Source of the DNA: Sipunculus nudus
Taxonomy: Eukaryota > Annelida > Sipuncula > Golfingiida > Sipunculidae
Reading direction: 5' to 3'
NCBI GenBank assembly: GCA_026874595.1
Contig: CM049321.1
Location: 24,051,979-24,115,978 of the forward strand
DNA: 64,000 bases
Shown here in pieces: positions 1-12,495 of the stretch. The notes under the pieces were generated by a model. That model was not told the origin of the DNA. It made no database searches and was given only the letters and a program-made list of their open reading frames with translations. The stretch's first letter is position 1; the number at the start of each line of letters is the position of its first letter. Both the position numbers and the translations under genes were made by a program.

Positions 1-833
1 TAAAGCTAACTGTCAATCGAATAGATAGATATTTTAAACGTTTAAATCGTTCAACGTTTGAATACCAGATGACGCGGAGATGCGCTATCAGTAAATAACA
101 ATAATCTTGTTCTAAGGTACCCCAATATTGCATTACATGAATTTTCAAGGTTTTAAATTTTTTCATATTTTCTAAAGACAATTACTTTTTTTTTGGTTTA
201 ATAATTTTTTATCTGAAATTATGTATGCAATAGGATTTACCGCATAAATCCTAGTAAAATGTAGAACTTCTGTTTTTGGTCATTAGAATGGTAATCATTT
301 TCAGATTATAAAAAATAAACCCTGATTTAACAGATAATTAGAACACGGAGAAACTTTTCAACTATTTGATTAAATAGACTAAATACCTTTTCTGATCTAA
401 TTATATCATTATAGCAAAGGCAGAGTCGCTAATTGAAAAAAAATAAAGCATCCTTTCATTTGCTTATAATAACTTTCTTATTATTGATATTTTCTGCATG
501 GTAATTTTTCATCGATTATTCGCGAGACAGGCAGAAGTGGAAACGTATCATATATCCTTTTGTACACAAAATTATCACATTCGCTGCCCAGCCAAATATT
601 CCCCCAGTGCCAGGGCCTGCAACAGTCTCATGGAGGTCCGGGTGAGTAAGTTCTAGGTGTGAAATGCTGATAACGAGGGTGTGAAGTCCACCTGGTGCAA
701 GGGCCATAAAACTTGCCTGAGGTGATATGCACAGAAGGATGTCATAACCCTGTTCGGCCTAATTAGCTAATTAGGCCTACAGCCAGAAAGGAAACAAGCG
801 CACACAAACACAGATACGCCCTCACATGCACAA

Positions 834-870
834 ATATATATATATAATATATATATATAATATATGTATA

Positions 871-911
<41 letters not shown>

Positions 912-942
912 GAGAGAGAGAGAGAGAAGAGAGAGAGAAAGA
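834..942. repeat. (TA)n then (GA)n microsatellite
   Basis: An interrupted TA run (834-909) passes directly into GA repeats (911-940). The first 830 bp of the window around it show no gene or repeat that I can support. Confidence 0.9.
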
Positions 943-1189
943 ATTCATGTTTACACCAGGACCGGGAAAGTCCACCGGTTCACGCAATAGCGGCTCCTGT
1001 ACAAACTCGGATCGACCTTCGATATATTAGTTGAAATAATAGATGAAGATTTATAAAACGTCACAGTTATCATCATGTATAATCATCAAAGTTCTAAAGA
1101 CACTTCATCAATCTGATAGAACTCGCGAGGGTTTGTCTTATTCTGGTTTATGATTGCTATTAACTTTCAAGTATAATTGCAGATTTGGA

Positions 1190-1265
1190 AAGATGGCTCA
1201 GGGGTTTCGTAGTAGGTCAGGTGGCGCGAGACGGAAAACCGCGCGAGTTCGATTCCCCGGCCTTT
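1190..1265 (+). repeat. tRNA-like sequence (SINE head or tRNA pseudogene)
   Basis: ATGGCTCAGGGGTTTCG resembles an A box and GAGTTCGATTCCCC is a good B box; they lie about 45 bp apart and are followed by CCGG and nine T. The T-stem halves around the B box do not pair, so a functional tRNA is unlikely. Better read as a tRNA-derived repeat head ending in a pol III-type T run. Confidence 0.45.
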
Positions 1266-2289
1266 TTTTTTTCTTTCATTTTACAAACTTATTTTTACTG
1301 AAAAAAATTACTGTTTTGCTTTTCATTACGAACAAACTGATTCTACCAATAATTATAATTCTAAAAATTTTTTTATCTTTAATTACACACAGTCATTGAG
1401 TTATTTACATACCGTGGCGACAGCATGATACAGTGGACCTCGTCATTGTCACCGTCAAACGAAGCCGGGAATTATACGAAAATTGCGTGTGATCAAAGTG
1501 TAACCTAATATGATCAACTCTAGACCTCATGATATAATACTTTATTATGAATTGTCAGAAAGTCATACGTCGGGGTGCATATGGTGAATTCCAAAGTGCG
1601 GTTGGGATTGTCGGTGCACAAAAGGGCCAACATGTTCCGCAAGTGATCGTTCGAGTTTGCTTTCAGAATTTTACAATTTACATGCACTTGTTGGCGGAGG
1701 TACTAACACAAGCATATTGCTTTCTCTAAATGTATAGGATACGTGAGATATCCAAATATGCCAAACCAATAATATGCAGCCGCGTTCTGATTACCCTGCC
1801 GATCTGTGTGTCAGGCATGTGGCACGCGCCCTATTGTTGTTGATTGCGCAATAGGCTGTCCTCGCGGGGCAATAAACCTGAACGACTTCACGCCTCGCTA
1901 TCTCGAGTTCACACCTAAGGTGCGATCTGTCACACCTCCGTCTCACCAGCGGGTTTGCCGCAAGTAAGTGGCTAAAATACGCCCAAATATAAAACTAGAA
2001 AGATTTTTATGCGGTCCTCGCTTTCGTTTGATTCTAAGGAATACTCCTACACGGTATCAATTTTACACTACAGCGGGTCATGAACTTATTTCACGATAAA
2101 GGACAAAAGCCGTGGATATTTTCACGCTCCCAAAACCTTTCTTTCTTTCGAGTTATCAAAAGCACTGATGAATTACAAATTTTGCTATTTCATGACAAGA
2201 AACCAATTTATAAATGAACTACTACTCACCTGCGCAGAGTTTATTGATAAATTTAAGAGATTTCTTTCTGAAAATTGCTGATAAATTCA

Positions 2290-2350
2290 TGACGAGTATA
2301 CCCGTCATAGGCACTGGGGGAATCAGAAAATATGACGAGTATACTCGTCA
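2290..2350. repeat. Pair of 18-bp palindromes
   Basis: TGACGAGTATACTCGTCA at 2333-2350 is a perfect palindrome. At 2290-2307 the same sequence occurs with one change (C for T at position 13). Both are followed by TAGGC. This could be the core of a small inverted-repeat element or a paired binding site. Confidence 0.8.
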
Positions 2351-4644
2351 TAGGCAGCGAAAGTGTTATTCGATCGGAAACAGAATAGAAACAGGTAATA
2401 TACATTTTGTACATAAACATTAACAATCTGTATTGTCTTTTTTTTCTATTTGCACATTTATTCTCATGCTCCCTTCCTCATGTACATGCAATTCAAATGA
2501 ATGGTCCGAGCAATTCCCGAGCAAGGTCGTAAGAAGTATCCATACGGATATGTTTTTGGACATATAACGGTACTGGGTATTGTATGAATATAAGCAGAAT
2601 ACGATTTGGAAGAATGCAAAGGTTTTTCATCGGCGCAACTTATCTGCAATTTCCCTGGAGTCTCAATGTTAACGATTAAGTCTTCTCATCTATTAAGAGG
2701 CAGCGCATGTTTCCAAATGAAAATGTTTAAAAAGAAAATCTAATGAAATGCATTTTTTTTATCTTGTTCCAGAACTTGAAGAACGTGGAAATTCCCAGTC
2801 ACGATTGCTTTCAAGGGCCTACCTATGGTTTTTAACTCTTAGAGGTAACCTGAATTTTACTACATACAACATATTGATCACAATATAGCTATAGGGCTTT
2901 TATGTTAATGTTTATATATATAATCGTCGACAAATCGCCCCAGATTTGCATTAACGCTATTTTCCTCAGGAATCCCGCAGAGCAGCCCTCGCAATGCATC
3001 ATGGGACAACAGAGCCAGTCCGACCGGCATTTCAAATCAAGAGGTAGCCTTTGGAGACTGTGTCGGCACACATTCAGTCAACAACATCATACGCATGATG
3101 ACACTGTTTTTTGTTAAGTTCAAGGCCAACCTGCATTTCCAGTATGCGGTATGTGTACAATTTGACTTCCTACTGATAATGTATGTTGAATATTACAGGT
3201 GTGTACTCTTTTCTGTTTTTTTTTCGGATGGAACTGCATGTATAAGAACATACATGGAACAATTGATGCTTTATAGCAATGTGTCAGAAGAGCCTGTGAA
3301 ATGCGTCTTTTGCATATGGGGGGGGGGGGGATCGGTAAAAGTTTATGATTTAAACAGGCACATACTTCATATTTGATAAATTTTCAACTATTATGCAAGA
3401 AAATATATAGAATAAACAAGTAAACACCATGATGTTTGCCTCTTCTCTTTTCAAGTATATAATCATGACACATTGCCAAAGGTGCTTCCAATAAATCTCA
3501 GGTAACTGCCACCATGTATACAGCGTGCAAAGGCAGTCTTGTGTAAGATTGAATACTGACACAATTTTGAAAGTTGTTGAACTAAAGACAATTTCCGGAC
3601 TCGAAACCTACAATTCTAGATATATTCCAACTCACCCGGGTGAAATGCGAGGCCAAGTATATCAAACTGACCCAAGTTATCATAACCGAACGCGAATCAT
3701 GTTTAACATGTCGTCTTGTTCCAGAATCAAACCACTAGTCATATAACATTTATTGTTAATCAAATGTTATATCAGCTGTGCATGATATATTAAAAAATAA
3801 ATAACGGCAATATTTAATAATACAATTCCCTTTTCTCATAAGCATGCACTGCGTGATGTTAATTAAACTGGGTTTGTTATTAGGACACAGATACATACAA
3901 GATGATTCTTTTTTATCATTGGAGGAATGACAAATACGATCTACATTTTTGGGCCCGGAAACGCAGTGTCGCTTCTCGCAAACAATGGTGTCTAGGATAG
4001 TGAAGGTCTACTAAGTTTATATATAAAAGTCAAAACAATACAATGATATTGTAATCATTTATCAGTACCTGAGAGACTTTTGGCGTCCATTGCTAGGGGA
4101 ACCATCCAAATGGTGACCATAGCAAGAAAAAATGAAAGCATTACTCCATGCTAAACACATACTTCTTTTCAACCACGTGTTCGGTATTTATTTTACATTT
4201 TACTGCTCATGTATTTCTAGATTCAAATAAATCCTCGCATATATACCTTATGCAAAATTTTCATTCATAGCAGTATCATGGGCAATCACGTAAGCTTTGT
4301 GTTGTTCATTGGATTTCAAGACTTTTAGCATATTGCAAACATGCAAACTTTTGCGTAACCTGTCTCGCTTGCTTAATAAAAAAATCGACCCTCTGCAGAT
4401 GCCCTCTTTCAAAGATATAGAACATTAAAGTTTTGGTGTTGCTTCATAAATAATCATGTCTTCTTAACAAAGAATACAAAAAATACCACGAAGGATCATG
4501 ACGAAATGCATCAATCTGTTTCAATATATTAATCCAACCAAAACATATCTTGAGTATAAGGAATGCAGCTGATACAGAACTGTCATGATACTTCAAACAT
4601 GCAAAGAAAGGTGCCGACACTTAGCTTTCGGAACTATTTTTCAG

Positions 4645-4846
4645 AACCTCAGTGTCCCAAAGGGTTTGGATATATCTATGAACTGAGCCAGGGACATGGG
4701 AAATCGTGCTACAAGTTTAACAACGAAACGCGTGTTTCAAATGGAGAGGCAGAAGTCGCGTGCGAGAATGATGGTGCTAAGCTTGTAAGTATTGAAACAG
4801 AGATGGAAATGGCGCATCTCGAGGAGATCATGAAAAAGTTGTTTGT
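4645..4846 (+). CDS. C-type lectin domain, N-terminal exon (partial gene)
   Basis: Acceptor TATTTTTCAG is followed by PQCPKGFGYIYELSQG, HGKSCYKFNNETRVSNGEA and EVACENDGAKLVSIETEMEM. This matches the start of a C-type lectin-like domain: Cys pair 1, SCYKF, then A..AC...GA.LVSI with an acidic run after it. Such domains are secreted or surface sugar-binding modules. The exon could end at 4844 or 4846 (GTGTAA or GTAAGG donors). No signal-peptide exon was found upstream. No donor choice gives the phase needed by the 6486-6716 segment, so an exon is missing or the gene is decayed. Confidence 0.65.
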
Positions 4847-5179
4847 GTAAGGTTGGTGTGCTTACATAATATTCTTTGCTAACTGCATCTAAGAAAACAA
4901 ACATGGATGGGAATAGATTGATGAATGTATTTCCCACTTCTGAATAAATTACAGGGAGGGCACTTAATAGGATAGCCTCCGGGTAATACTTATCCCTGAT
5001 CCCTTATCCATAAATTAAGATAAGTTGACAGTAAAAACGAGCCAACGCATAGTGACAATACACTAAGGTGTGAAATTAAGGCATTTGTGAAAAAACATTA
5101 CCGTATATTTCAACGCAGACTAACTGTACCTGTTGAAGTAAATCCATTTAAACACTGTCAGTGTGTATGTCTGCAACGC

Positions 5180-5287
5180 CAGGGGCGTAGCCAAAGAGGG
5201 GCCGCAGGGGGCCATGGCCCCCTCCCCGCCCCGGTCGCATCCAGTAGGCCCTACTCGCCATCCTTTCGGAATTTCACTTAATCTAAT

Positions 5288-5352
<65 letters not shown>

Positions 5353-6088
5353 ATAAATCAGTGGCGGATATATGCTATCAGTGGCGAATCCAGAGGAGGC
5401 GCCTTCGGCGCGCGGCCCCCGTTGATCTGCAAAACCTCTCATTTTATCTAATTTCCGATTTTTGTGATTTATTTTCGTTTTTACATATTTCTTATTATTA
5501 ATATGCAATTAGACTTTATTCAAGTTATCTGCAGTTACAATTACTTTCAAATTTATTAGTTGAGTATAAGGATATTTATGAACAACTGCAGATCGATCGA
5601 GCACCGGGCCCTGGTTGGGGTCGACCGTGAAAAATCTTACGGCTCCTCTGGTGATACCGGTACTCTAACTCGCGATTTGTGCTGAGCTCTTAGGAGTCCT
5701 GTGTGCTGTCGAGACCACGGAACCCAGTAAAATGCAAAGTTTAACATAATAATTCAGCTTATCAGTTATTTTACCACGAACATTACATTTGAAAGATAAT
5801 ATTTTGATAGTTACAAACATGATTGCGCTTTTGCGCCATTGACTCTTTTGAAAACGATTGAAATTTTATATCCTAATTTTGTAGAAATATAAATATCAGT
5901 TATTGAACCTCTCTGCAGTTTGACTACCTAACGTAAAGAGATAAGGGAACTTTTTTTCAGGAACAGGAAATCCTCATTTTTTTGTGAACATTGCCTCAAA
6001 ATGTCCTCTTTACATTGTATATTTAAAAAATGTCCAAATATGTGAGGGGGGAAATCCTAACAATTATACCATGGTTCATAAATGAAAA

Positions 6089-6139
<51 letters not shown>

Positions 6140-6355
6140 ATATACATATATATTCATACACTAAATATATATAAAGTAAAGTAAAATTATAATAATAATA
6201 ATAATAATAATAATACATACTTGTAAATATAACCGTTTTCATATTACCCATACATGCATATTAGCGCCCCTACCCCCCCCCCCCCCGTTTTTGAATTTCT
6301 TGATCCGCTACTGATGATGGCCCCCTCCCCTCCCTCAATCCTGGCTACGCCCCTG
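5180..6355. mobile_element. Nested terminal-inverted-repeat element with 5-bp target duplication
   Basis: The ends CAGGGGCGTAGCC (5180-5192) and GGCTACGCCCCTG (6343-6355) are exact inverted repeats, flanked on both sides by AACGC, a probable target-site duplication. Inside, a second pair of inverted ends (CAGTGGCG at 5359 and 5379; CCGCTACTG near 6305-6313) points to another element inserted in the first. The interior contains TA microsatellites (5291-5349, 6092-6155) and a SINE-like stretch at about 5580-5730. No transposase frame is visible, so it is non-autonomous. Confidence 0.7.
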
Positions 6356-6485
6356 AACGCTGTCTTGTTGCTCTCTCTCCAGATGATACAAAACTAACGG
6401 GGTATATTGTATATGCATATATACCTTATGTATGGATACCACCAAATGTTCTGTATATGTGAGGTTATTGCTATTGTTCTTAGGG

Positions 6486-6716
6486 GACCCTCTATTTGGC
6501 GGTTACTGGGCTGGTTACTGGACCTCCGGCGTTAGGGGTCCTGACTGGATATGGAAATGGAAAGCAACTGGACAAAAGATTGAATTTTTCAAATTGGGAA
6601 AGGTTCAATTACATGGGACAACCCACATCTATATCAATAACGACCTTTATTGGTATCGAATCTATCCAGACAGGGTTCAAGCTGTTCTTTGTGAGACAGT
6701 GCCGTATTGTGGGTGA
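6486..6716 (+). pseudogene. C-type lectin domain, C-terminal half with broken reading frame
   Basis: After ATTGTTCTTAG one frame reads GGYWAGYWTSGVRGPDWIW, then KATGQKIEF. The +1 frame then carries FSNWERFNYMGQPT, the expected nW..gqP part of the domain, and the first frame returns with NNDLYWYRIYPDRVQAVLCE, which resembles the last strand and final Cys. The frame changes at a run of five T, where one fewer T would keep register, and again further on. Two shifts and a missing internal Cys suggest a pseudogene or a poor assembly of a live exon. Likely partner of the 4645-4846 exon; a nested repeat element lies between them. Confidence 0.5.
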
Positions 6717-6987
6717 AGTAAGCTCTAGGATCGAAACGGTTCTCCCCAAATTGCCCCGTTTGAATAATAATGAATAGTGACATTACCTCAGTGGACGGTA
6801 TAAACCGTACCGGGTCTCCAGAAAGACGCTAATATTGACTAACGGCAAAGGTCTGAGGACCGAATATTAATGAAATATGTATTCATAAATATGAGTTAAA
6901 AGAAATATACTCTACATACACAACCTGAACATTCATATTGTGTTAGAACAATCCTTTTATTTTGGTATTTTTAGTTTATTATTTTTT

Positions 6988-6988
<1 letters not shown>

Positions 6989-7028
<40 letters not shown>

Positions 7029-7147
7029 TATTATTATTATTATTATTATTATAGCATTGATAATAATAATAATAATAATAATAATAATGTTATTATCAAT
7101 GCTATAATAATAATAATAATAGTAATATATTATTATTATTATTATTG
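6989..7147. repeat. AAT/ATT microsatellite folding into hairpins
   Basis: (AAT)n runs into (ATT)n, giving a self-complementary tract. Within it ATAGCATTGATAATAA (7051-7066) and TTATTATCAATGCTAT (7090-7105) are exact reverse complements, separated by more AAT repeats. Confidence 0.9.
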
Positions 7148-8777
7148 CCTATGTTTATGTGGAATGTAGATTCTAGTTGAAAGTTATGTTATGCTATTGC
7201 ACGGAGTATTTAATACGTTGTGTTTAGAAAATAATGAGAATGCACATCAAAGTGGTCATAATAAAATTGTCGTCAATGGAAACCACCCTGGCATCATTAC
7301 TGACCGAAACTTATACATTCTTATATCATATGCTGCTGAATCCCATGCTTTCGGTCAATAAACTTGATTATAAGGTTCCTGTCCCATGGAATGCTGAGAT
7401 ATCTCGTGTTTTTCATCTCATATGTAACTTAGTGTTTCCAAACCACCATCGAGGAAGACCGAAGGTAAAGACGTCTTTGAAGACACCGGACCTGGGTGAC
7501 ACCAGGATAAAAAATTACAGGTAGCGAGTGCCTGTCTATGTGAGATTACGGTTTTCAATATTTCATGATTCTTTTTTTATCGTTAATTTGTAATAAGGTT
7601 TATCTATTAGTCTATAGCTACTTATCCTTGAGGTGAACGTGTCCTTAGCAGCCAGATCAGCAGATACAAATCCATAAACATATTAACAGGACAGCTTTGA
7701 AAATCCATCTTCATAGCACTAAGGCAAAGGCATTTAAGAGACCATGATTTAGCGAGCCGCAATGGCATCTAATAGATGAAATATCAACAAACTTGCAAGT
7801 GTTATGCCTTAACCAAAACATCAAACAATCCAATGTTTCAAATATTTATAATATAACATTAACTCGCCGTCTGAGCAAGAACGTATGCACAAAAAAGGGA
7901 CAGATTTAAATTGCTTTATTTGATTGGTAAAAACCTCGCTGCCCTTCCGGCAATACTAAAGTTTAATTGGTTTAATTGTTTTGATCATTATTCATGACGT
8001 TGACTCCAGAGTGGCTCGCTGAATCCTGATCTTTGGAAGCGAAGCTCCCATAGACTTGGTGTTGTGAAGATGTGAAAAATTATAATTTAGTTCACAAATG
8101 GAGGTCGCTTGAACAGTGGTACCATGCAGTGGCGCCCTCTGTCAGACGAAACCGGCTCTATCATACAACTGATTTTAAAATACAGCCACTAGATAGCGGT
8201 TGTGACGCTTAACAACTAACAGAAATTATGCATGTTGGACACCGATTGGTGAATGACTTTAAATGTTTAAATATAAAGGTTCTTGCACGGATTATTTTCA
8301 CTATTTCATGGTTGAAATATCAATTGAGATAAATGCGGTTTTCTTAGCAAAGGAGCCACGAAGGATAAGAAAAACAAAAACATTTTTAAACTGTAAATAA
8401 GAACAGCTAGTAAACCGTGTAAGCAGGGGATATTTTAAAAAAAAATTGAAAAACTGCAGAAATTTGTAATTGATATCAGCATAAATGATACCTGGCTGGC
8501 AACTGTAAAACAGCTCACGGCAAAGTGTCCCAGAAACTTTGGTATAGTCAAGGATTTCTTTTAAATGAACCTGACTATAACTATGTAAAGGGGTTATGGT
8601 AGCGTGTGTGCATATCTATTGCATTTACTTTTCCGTTATGATAAACAGTGTGAATTATTAACTCGACATATGATTATTACAGACATATAACATAATGTTT
8701 TCAAACCCATACAAAGTACCAATATATGTTTAAAGCCTTTATACGAATGATCGACCAAATTCAATTATTTACTCATG
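7148..8777. other. No gene seen
   Basis: A+T-rich non-coding sequence. Short open frames here have no recognisable domain or consistent splice context. I see no RNA gene or clear repeat ends. Confidence 0.6.
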
Positions 8778-9210
8778 GCTTTAAAGGGGCCCAATCACCT
8801 ATCTTTATAAACTGAAGGTAATCCCTTGGAGCTTTTAAAAAATAGGCCAGAATACGTGAATATCACCGTACACAAGCTGTTTTTTATATCGACGTGTTTA
8901 TAATATTCGGGGGCCCGCCAAAATAATAAGAAAATTCAACAAGGCGATCTGGGAGCAAGTCTGACCAGCCAAAGCTTTTCAAATGTGACTTTTCTACCTC
9001 CGCATATATACAGCTTACCACCTTAGGGTGCATGTTTTCCCGTTTGCCAACATGGCTGTGTTTACAAACATGCTGTTGATAAAAAGTTCACACATCCGTC
9101 ACGAAGGCGACAAATAAAATTACCCTTAGATAATAAATATATGCACAGAAGAAACCAGAAAAGCAATAAATTATTTTTGAAAAGGTAGGCGAAGGGGCAC
9201 CTTTAAAAGT
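8778..9210. mobile_element. MITE-like inverted-repeat element, copy 1
   Basis: The left end GGCTTTAAAGGGGCCC and the right end GGGGCACCTTTAAAAGT form imperfect inverted repeats. Internal marks are AATCCCTTGGAGCTTTTA, ACACAAGCTGTTT and GCAAGTCTGA. The same marks recur at 50616-50960 and, reversed, at 15060-15385, which defines a dispersed family of about 330-430 bp without coding capacity. Confidence 0.65.
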
Positions 9211-9376
9211 TGTTTATCAGTCTGAGACAATATCTGCAAAAATTGGGAATTACAGGTACACATTTGCCATTAAAAACTGCACAAATATGGTTGAACTGCA
9301 CATTAGAATATACCATGCACTCATTAATAATTAAACGATGCAAGTTTGCTGCATGTGTGACAATATGTGTGTGTGT

Positions 9377-9398
9377 GGGGGGGGGGGGGGGGGGGGGT
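9377..9398. repeat. Poly-G tract
   Basis: About 20 consecutive G after a short GT run. Similar G or C homopolymers of 10-20 occur at about 3319, 6277, 14028, 14220, 17731, 45610, 48483, 49676 and 58016. They are common places for assembly length errors. Confidence 0.9.
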
Positions 9399-9519
9399 TA
9401 CATGTCATTCACTGCTATGACCATGAAAATGGTTCAGAATTGCGTCAATGTCAGGGCAAGACTGTCACGGTTATCAAGGTGGGCTCTTTTATTCATCAAG
9501 ATAACTTGACTTTTTATTG

Positions 9520-10428
9520 AAGTTGGTCGCATGGAATCACTACAAGATCAAAGTCGTGAAACGTTAAAGTCACACCTAATGGCGCGGTTCCCTGATAAAG
9601 GAATAGTATTGTCAAACAGTAGGAATACTGTCTGAAGGTGTCTGGGCTTCAGGGGTCACGCCAGGGGTGGTCACATCATGTTCTCGAACACTCACTGGCC
9701 CTTGACTTGTATGAGGTCATGGTTTCGTGACTAAATCAAGAGATGTTAACAAATCATTTTAGGGGTTCTTCACGCCCTAACAGTTAGGGCATGAACCAAC
9801 ACCTTCCTTCGCTATCAACAGTAGGGTACAAAGATACACAATAGTGCATTAACTGAACATGCACAACTTTACAAACCTCCATTAAAGAGAAAAGAACATT
9901 GGTACTTTATTTGATCAACGTTTAGGATGGAAACCCTGTGACGAAATGTTTTTTTTAATCAAGTATTTATCGTATACAGATGCTGCAAAACTAATTACGT
10001 CAGGAACAATTTCCACACTTAAAAGGTTTAAGACAACAAAACTTTAAAAGATTTTCCCAATATTCTGCACATAGAGCGGCCTAATTCATTCGGTAAAATG
10101 AGACATGGGTTATTGTACAGTATAAATACAGGAAGTCAATTTGTTAAATTAAAAAAAGAATGAACTTGTATTATTAAGAAGAAACGACAACACTTAAGTG
10201 ATGTGATAAAGCTATTGAAAGTTTTTGTTAAGGTAAACAAATGAGACTTTATAATAGAGTAATACTTTCGTTACTTTATCCAAACATTTTAAGAATTCTG
10301 AAATCAATTTAGAGAATTGAATGTGAATAAATTAACGGGAAACAAAGCGTTATATTCTTATTGTGATAAATCAAAAACCCCACCTTCAGAAAGAGTTCGT
10401 AAATTAATGCAAATTTAAAGGAATGTCC

Positions 10429-10430
<2 letters not shown>
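9520..10430. other. No gene seen
   Basis: Non-coding sequence between the poly-G region and the TA microsatellite. No domain-bearing frame or repeat boundary recognised. Confidence 0.55.

Positions 10431-10487
<57 letters not shown>
10431..10487. repeat. (TA)n microsatellite
   Basis: Uninterrupted TA dinucleotides over 57 bp. The following 10490-11660 region holds nothing I can name. Confidence 0.95.
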
Positions 10488-10490
<3 letters not shown>

Positions 10491-11662
10491 CCTGTAAAAA
10501 TCCTTATTTGTACAAACTTACTTGTTCAAACTTGCACAGTTGAATGGCAATCAAAAGTTCTGGAAGCCTATTGGTTTTTTTTGGTCAATATAGTTAAAAT
10601 AAAAAGTCAAATTTGGTAATATCGTCACAACAATGGCTCACTTTCTTCCTCCTTGTGCCAGTTTTTCTGTATGTCTGTCCGTTTCCTCAGTTGCTGGACC
10701 TTTGGTCTCACAGATAACATTCTATTTGCCACAGTTTTACAGGAATCACTTACACATCTGACATAAATCAAAGATTTCTGTCAGGGCAAGATATGTCTTC
10801 ACATTTTTGTCCAAAACGATCACAGCTAGATCATTTTTCTTCACAATGCCATGACTGACCTTGACCTTGGTATTACCTTTTATCTGAATAACGGCAAGCT
10901 CTCAATCTCTGTCGTCTAGTTTGTTGGTTGGTTTCTTAATGAGATTAAAAACTAAGCAGTTGCTGGGCCGGTTTCCCTGATTTATTAATTGAGGGATTGG
11001 ACTTGGCATAGAGAAAAAAAAATAAAACATAGTGTAGTTCTATCAAAAGGAGCTAGTCCAGTGAAACAGTTCTTTTTAGGGTAACTAACAAAAGCCGGTT
11101 TCTGTTGCATACAGTCACTGTTACAATACGTAGACCATAAGGTCAAGGTTTAAGATAACGTGCATGTAGCAAGCACCATAAAATTTGGCGAGAATCCGGG
11201 CAGATTGAGTAGGCTTGTTCTGACTGGGCGGAGGTATGCGCTCTCTTGATACTAGTTCATGGTATGATTTGACTGACCAACAGTTTATTTGGTTTGGTTA
11301 AACGGGGCTAGAACCAGTTTAGTAACATCTCTACTCCACTTTCCATTTTAACCAAAACATGCAAACACAATCCAACAAAAATAGCGAAAACAAAGAGGAA
11401 AAACATTAAAAAAGCATATTTATTTGAGTAAACAAAGACAATCGTCGTGATGTCACAATACCTTCTCATTCCACCCTAATTTAATATACTATTAATAGGC
11501 CTACACATGCACCATTATATTTAATTCATGAAGAAATACATATGTCATCCCTTTTAATAAGGTAAACAATTCAGCAATTAATTTTCCTCAAGTGCACATT
11601 GAAGGAAGTTTTAATATTAAAAAAGTCAATATATAATCATATAAACAGACTCGAAATGCAGT

Positions 11663-11664
<2 letters not shown>

Positions 11665-11746
<82 letters not shown>
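11665..11746. repeat. (TA)n microsatellite
   Basis: TA dinucleotides with two small interruptions (AATATATATATAATATA). Confidence 0.95.
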
Positions 11747-11748
<2 letters not shown>

Positions 11749-11789
11749 TTCATATAAATATATCAACATTAGACTATATCAACATGCGG

Positions 11790-11872
11790 GTGGTCTTAGC
11801 TAAGTGTTAAAGGCGCTTGACTACGGGGCTAGGGGTCCTGTTTCGAACCAGCCAAGCCAACCACGTAAGCAC
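11790..11872 (+). repeat. tRNA-like sequence (SINE head)
   Basis: TTAGCTAAGTGTTAAAGG resembles an A box with D loop, and TGTTTCGAACC a B box, about 35 bp apart. The stems are imperfect. Followed by non-tRNA sequence, as in tRNA-derived SINEs. Confidence 0.4.
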
Positions 11873-12176
11873 CTTATATTTTCGCTGTGATGTCTCAAAG
11901 ACAGGTTATCATCTCTAGATTATTCCTAGTTTCTAGCACCCTCCTGCATATCAGTAACACAAACAGGCAAATGACCTATCAACAATTATGTAAATATGAA
12001 TTAGAGTGTTATTATTATTATTATTATATTATTATTATCATTATTATTATTTTAATCGACCATGAAAAATCCTTGAAAATTATATAGATATGAAACATTA
12101 AAAAAGACGACCGATGTCTTAAACAATTATTCATATATGTCGGGCGATAGTATGAACAAAATATTTATGTTTGATT

Positions 12177-12495
12177 GCCGATGGTATTGACAGTATATCG
12201 ATTCGAAGAGGCCGATGGTGCTGACAAAATATCGATGCCAGTAGGCCGATGGTGCTGACAAAATATCGATGACAGGAGGCCGATGGTGTTGAAAAATATT
12301 GAGCCAGTAGGCCGATGGTGCTGACAAAATATTGATGCCAGTAGGTCGATGATTCTGACAAAATATTGATGCCAGGAGGCCGATGACGTTGACAAAATAT
12401 TGAAGCCAGTTGTCCGATGGTGCTGACAAAATATCGAAGCCTGTAGGCCGATGGTTCTGACAAAATATTGATGCAAGTAAGCCGATGTTGTTAAG
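12177..12495. repeat. 34-bp tandem repeat, about 9 copies
   Basis: The unit GCCGATGGTGCTGACAAAAT followed by ATCGATGCCAGTAG repeats from 12177 with starts every 34 bp (one 32-bp unit at 12279). Copies differ at several positions. On the minus strand all three frames stay open over most of the array and yield the same repetitive peptide, which is a by-product of the repeat, not evidence of a gene. Confidence 0.93.

Noticed and set aside
763-987. Frames rich in YIYIYI or LSLSLS (also at 5120-5508, 17380-17610 and 39769-40023)
   Set aside because: Translations of TA and GA/CT microsatellites.
1190-1265. Functional tRNA gene
   Set aside because: A and B boxes are present but the T-stem halves do not pair.
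12127-12463. Three overlapping minus-strand frames of about 100 residues with HHRPTG repeats
   Set aside because: All three frames of a 34-bp tandem repeat stay open; this reflects the unit, not coding.
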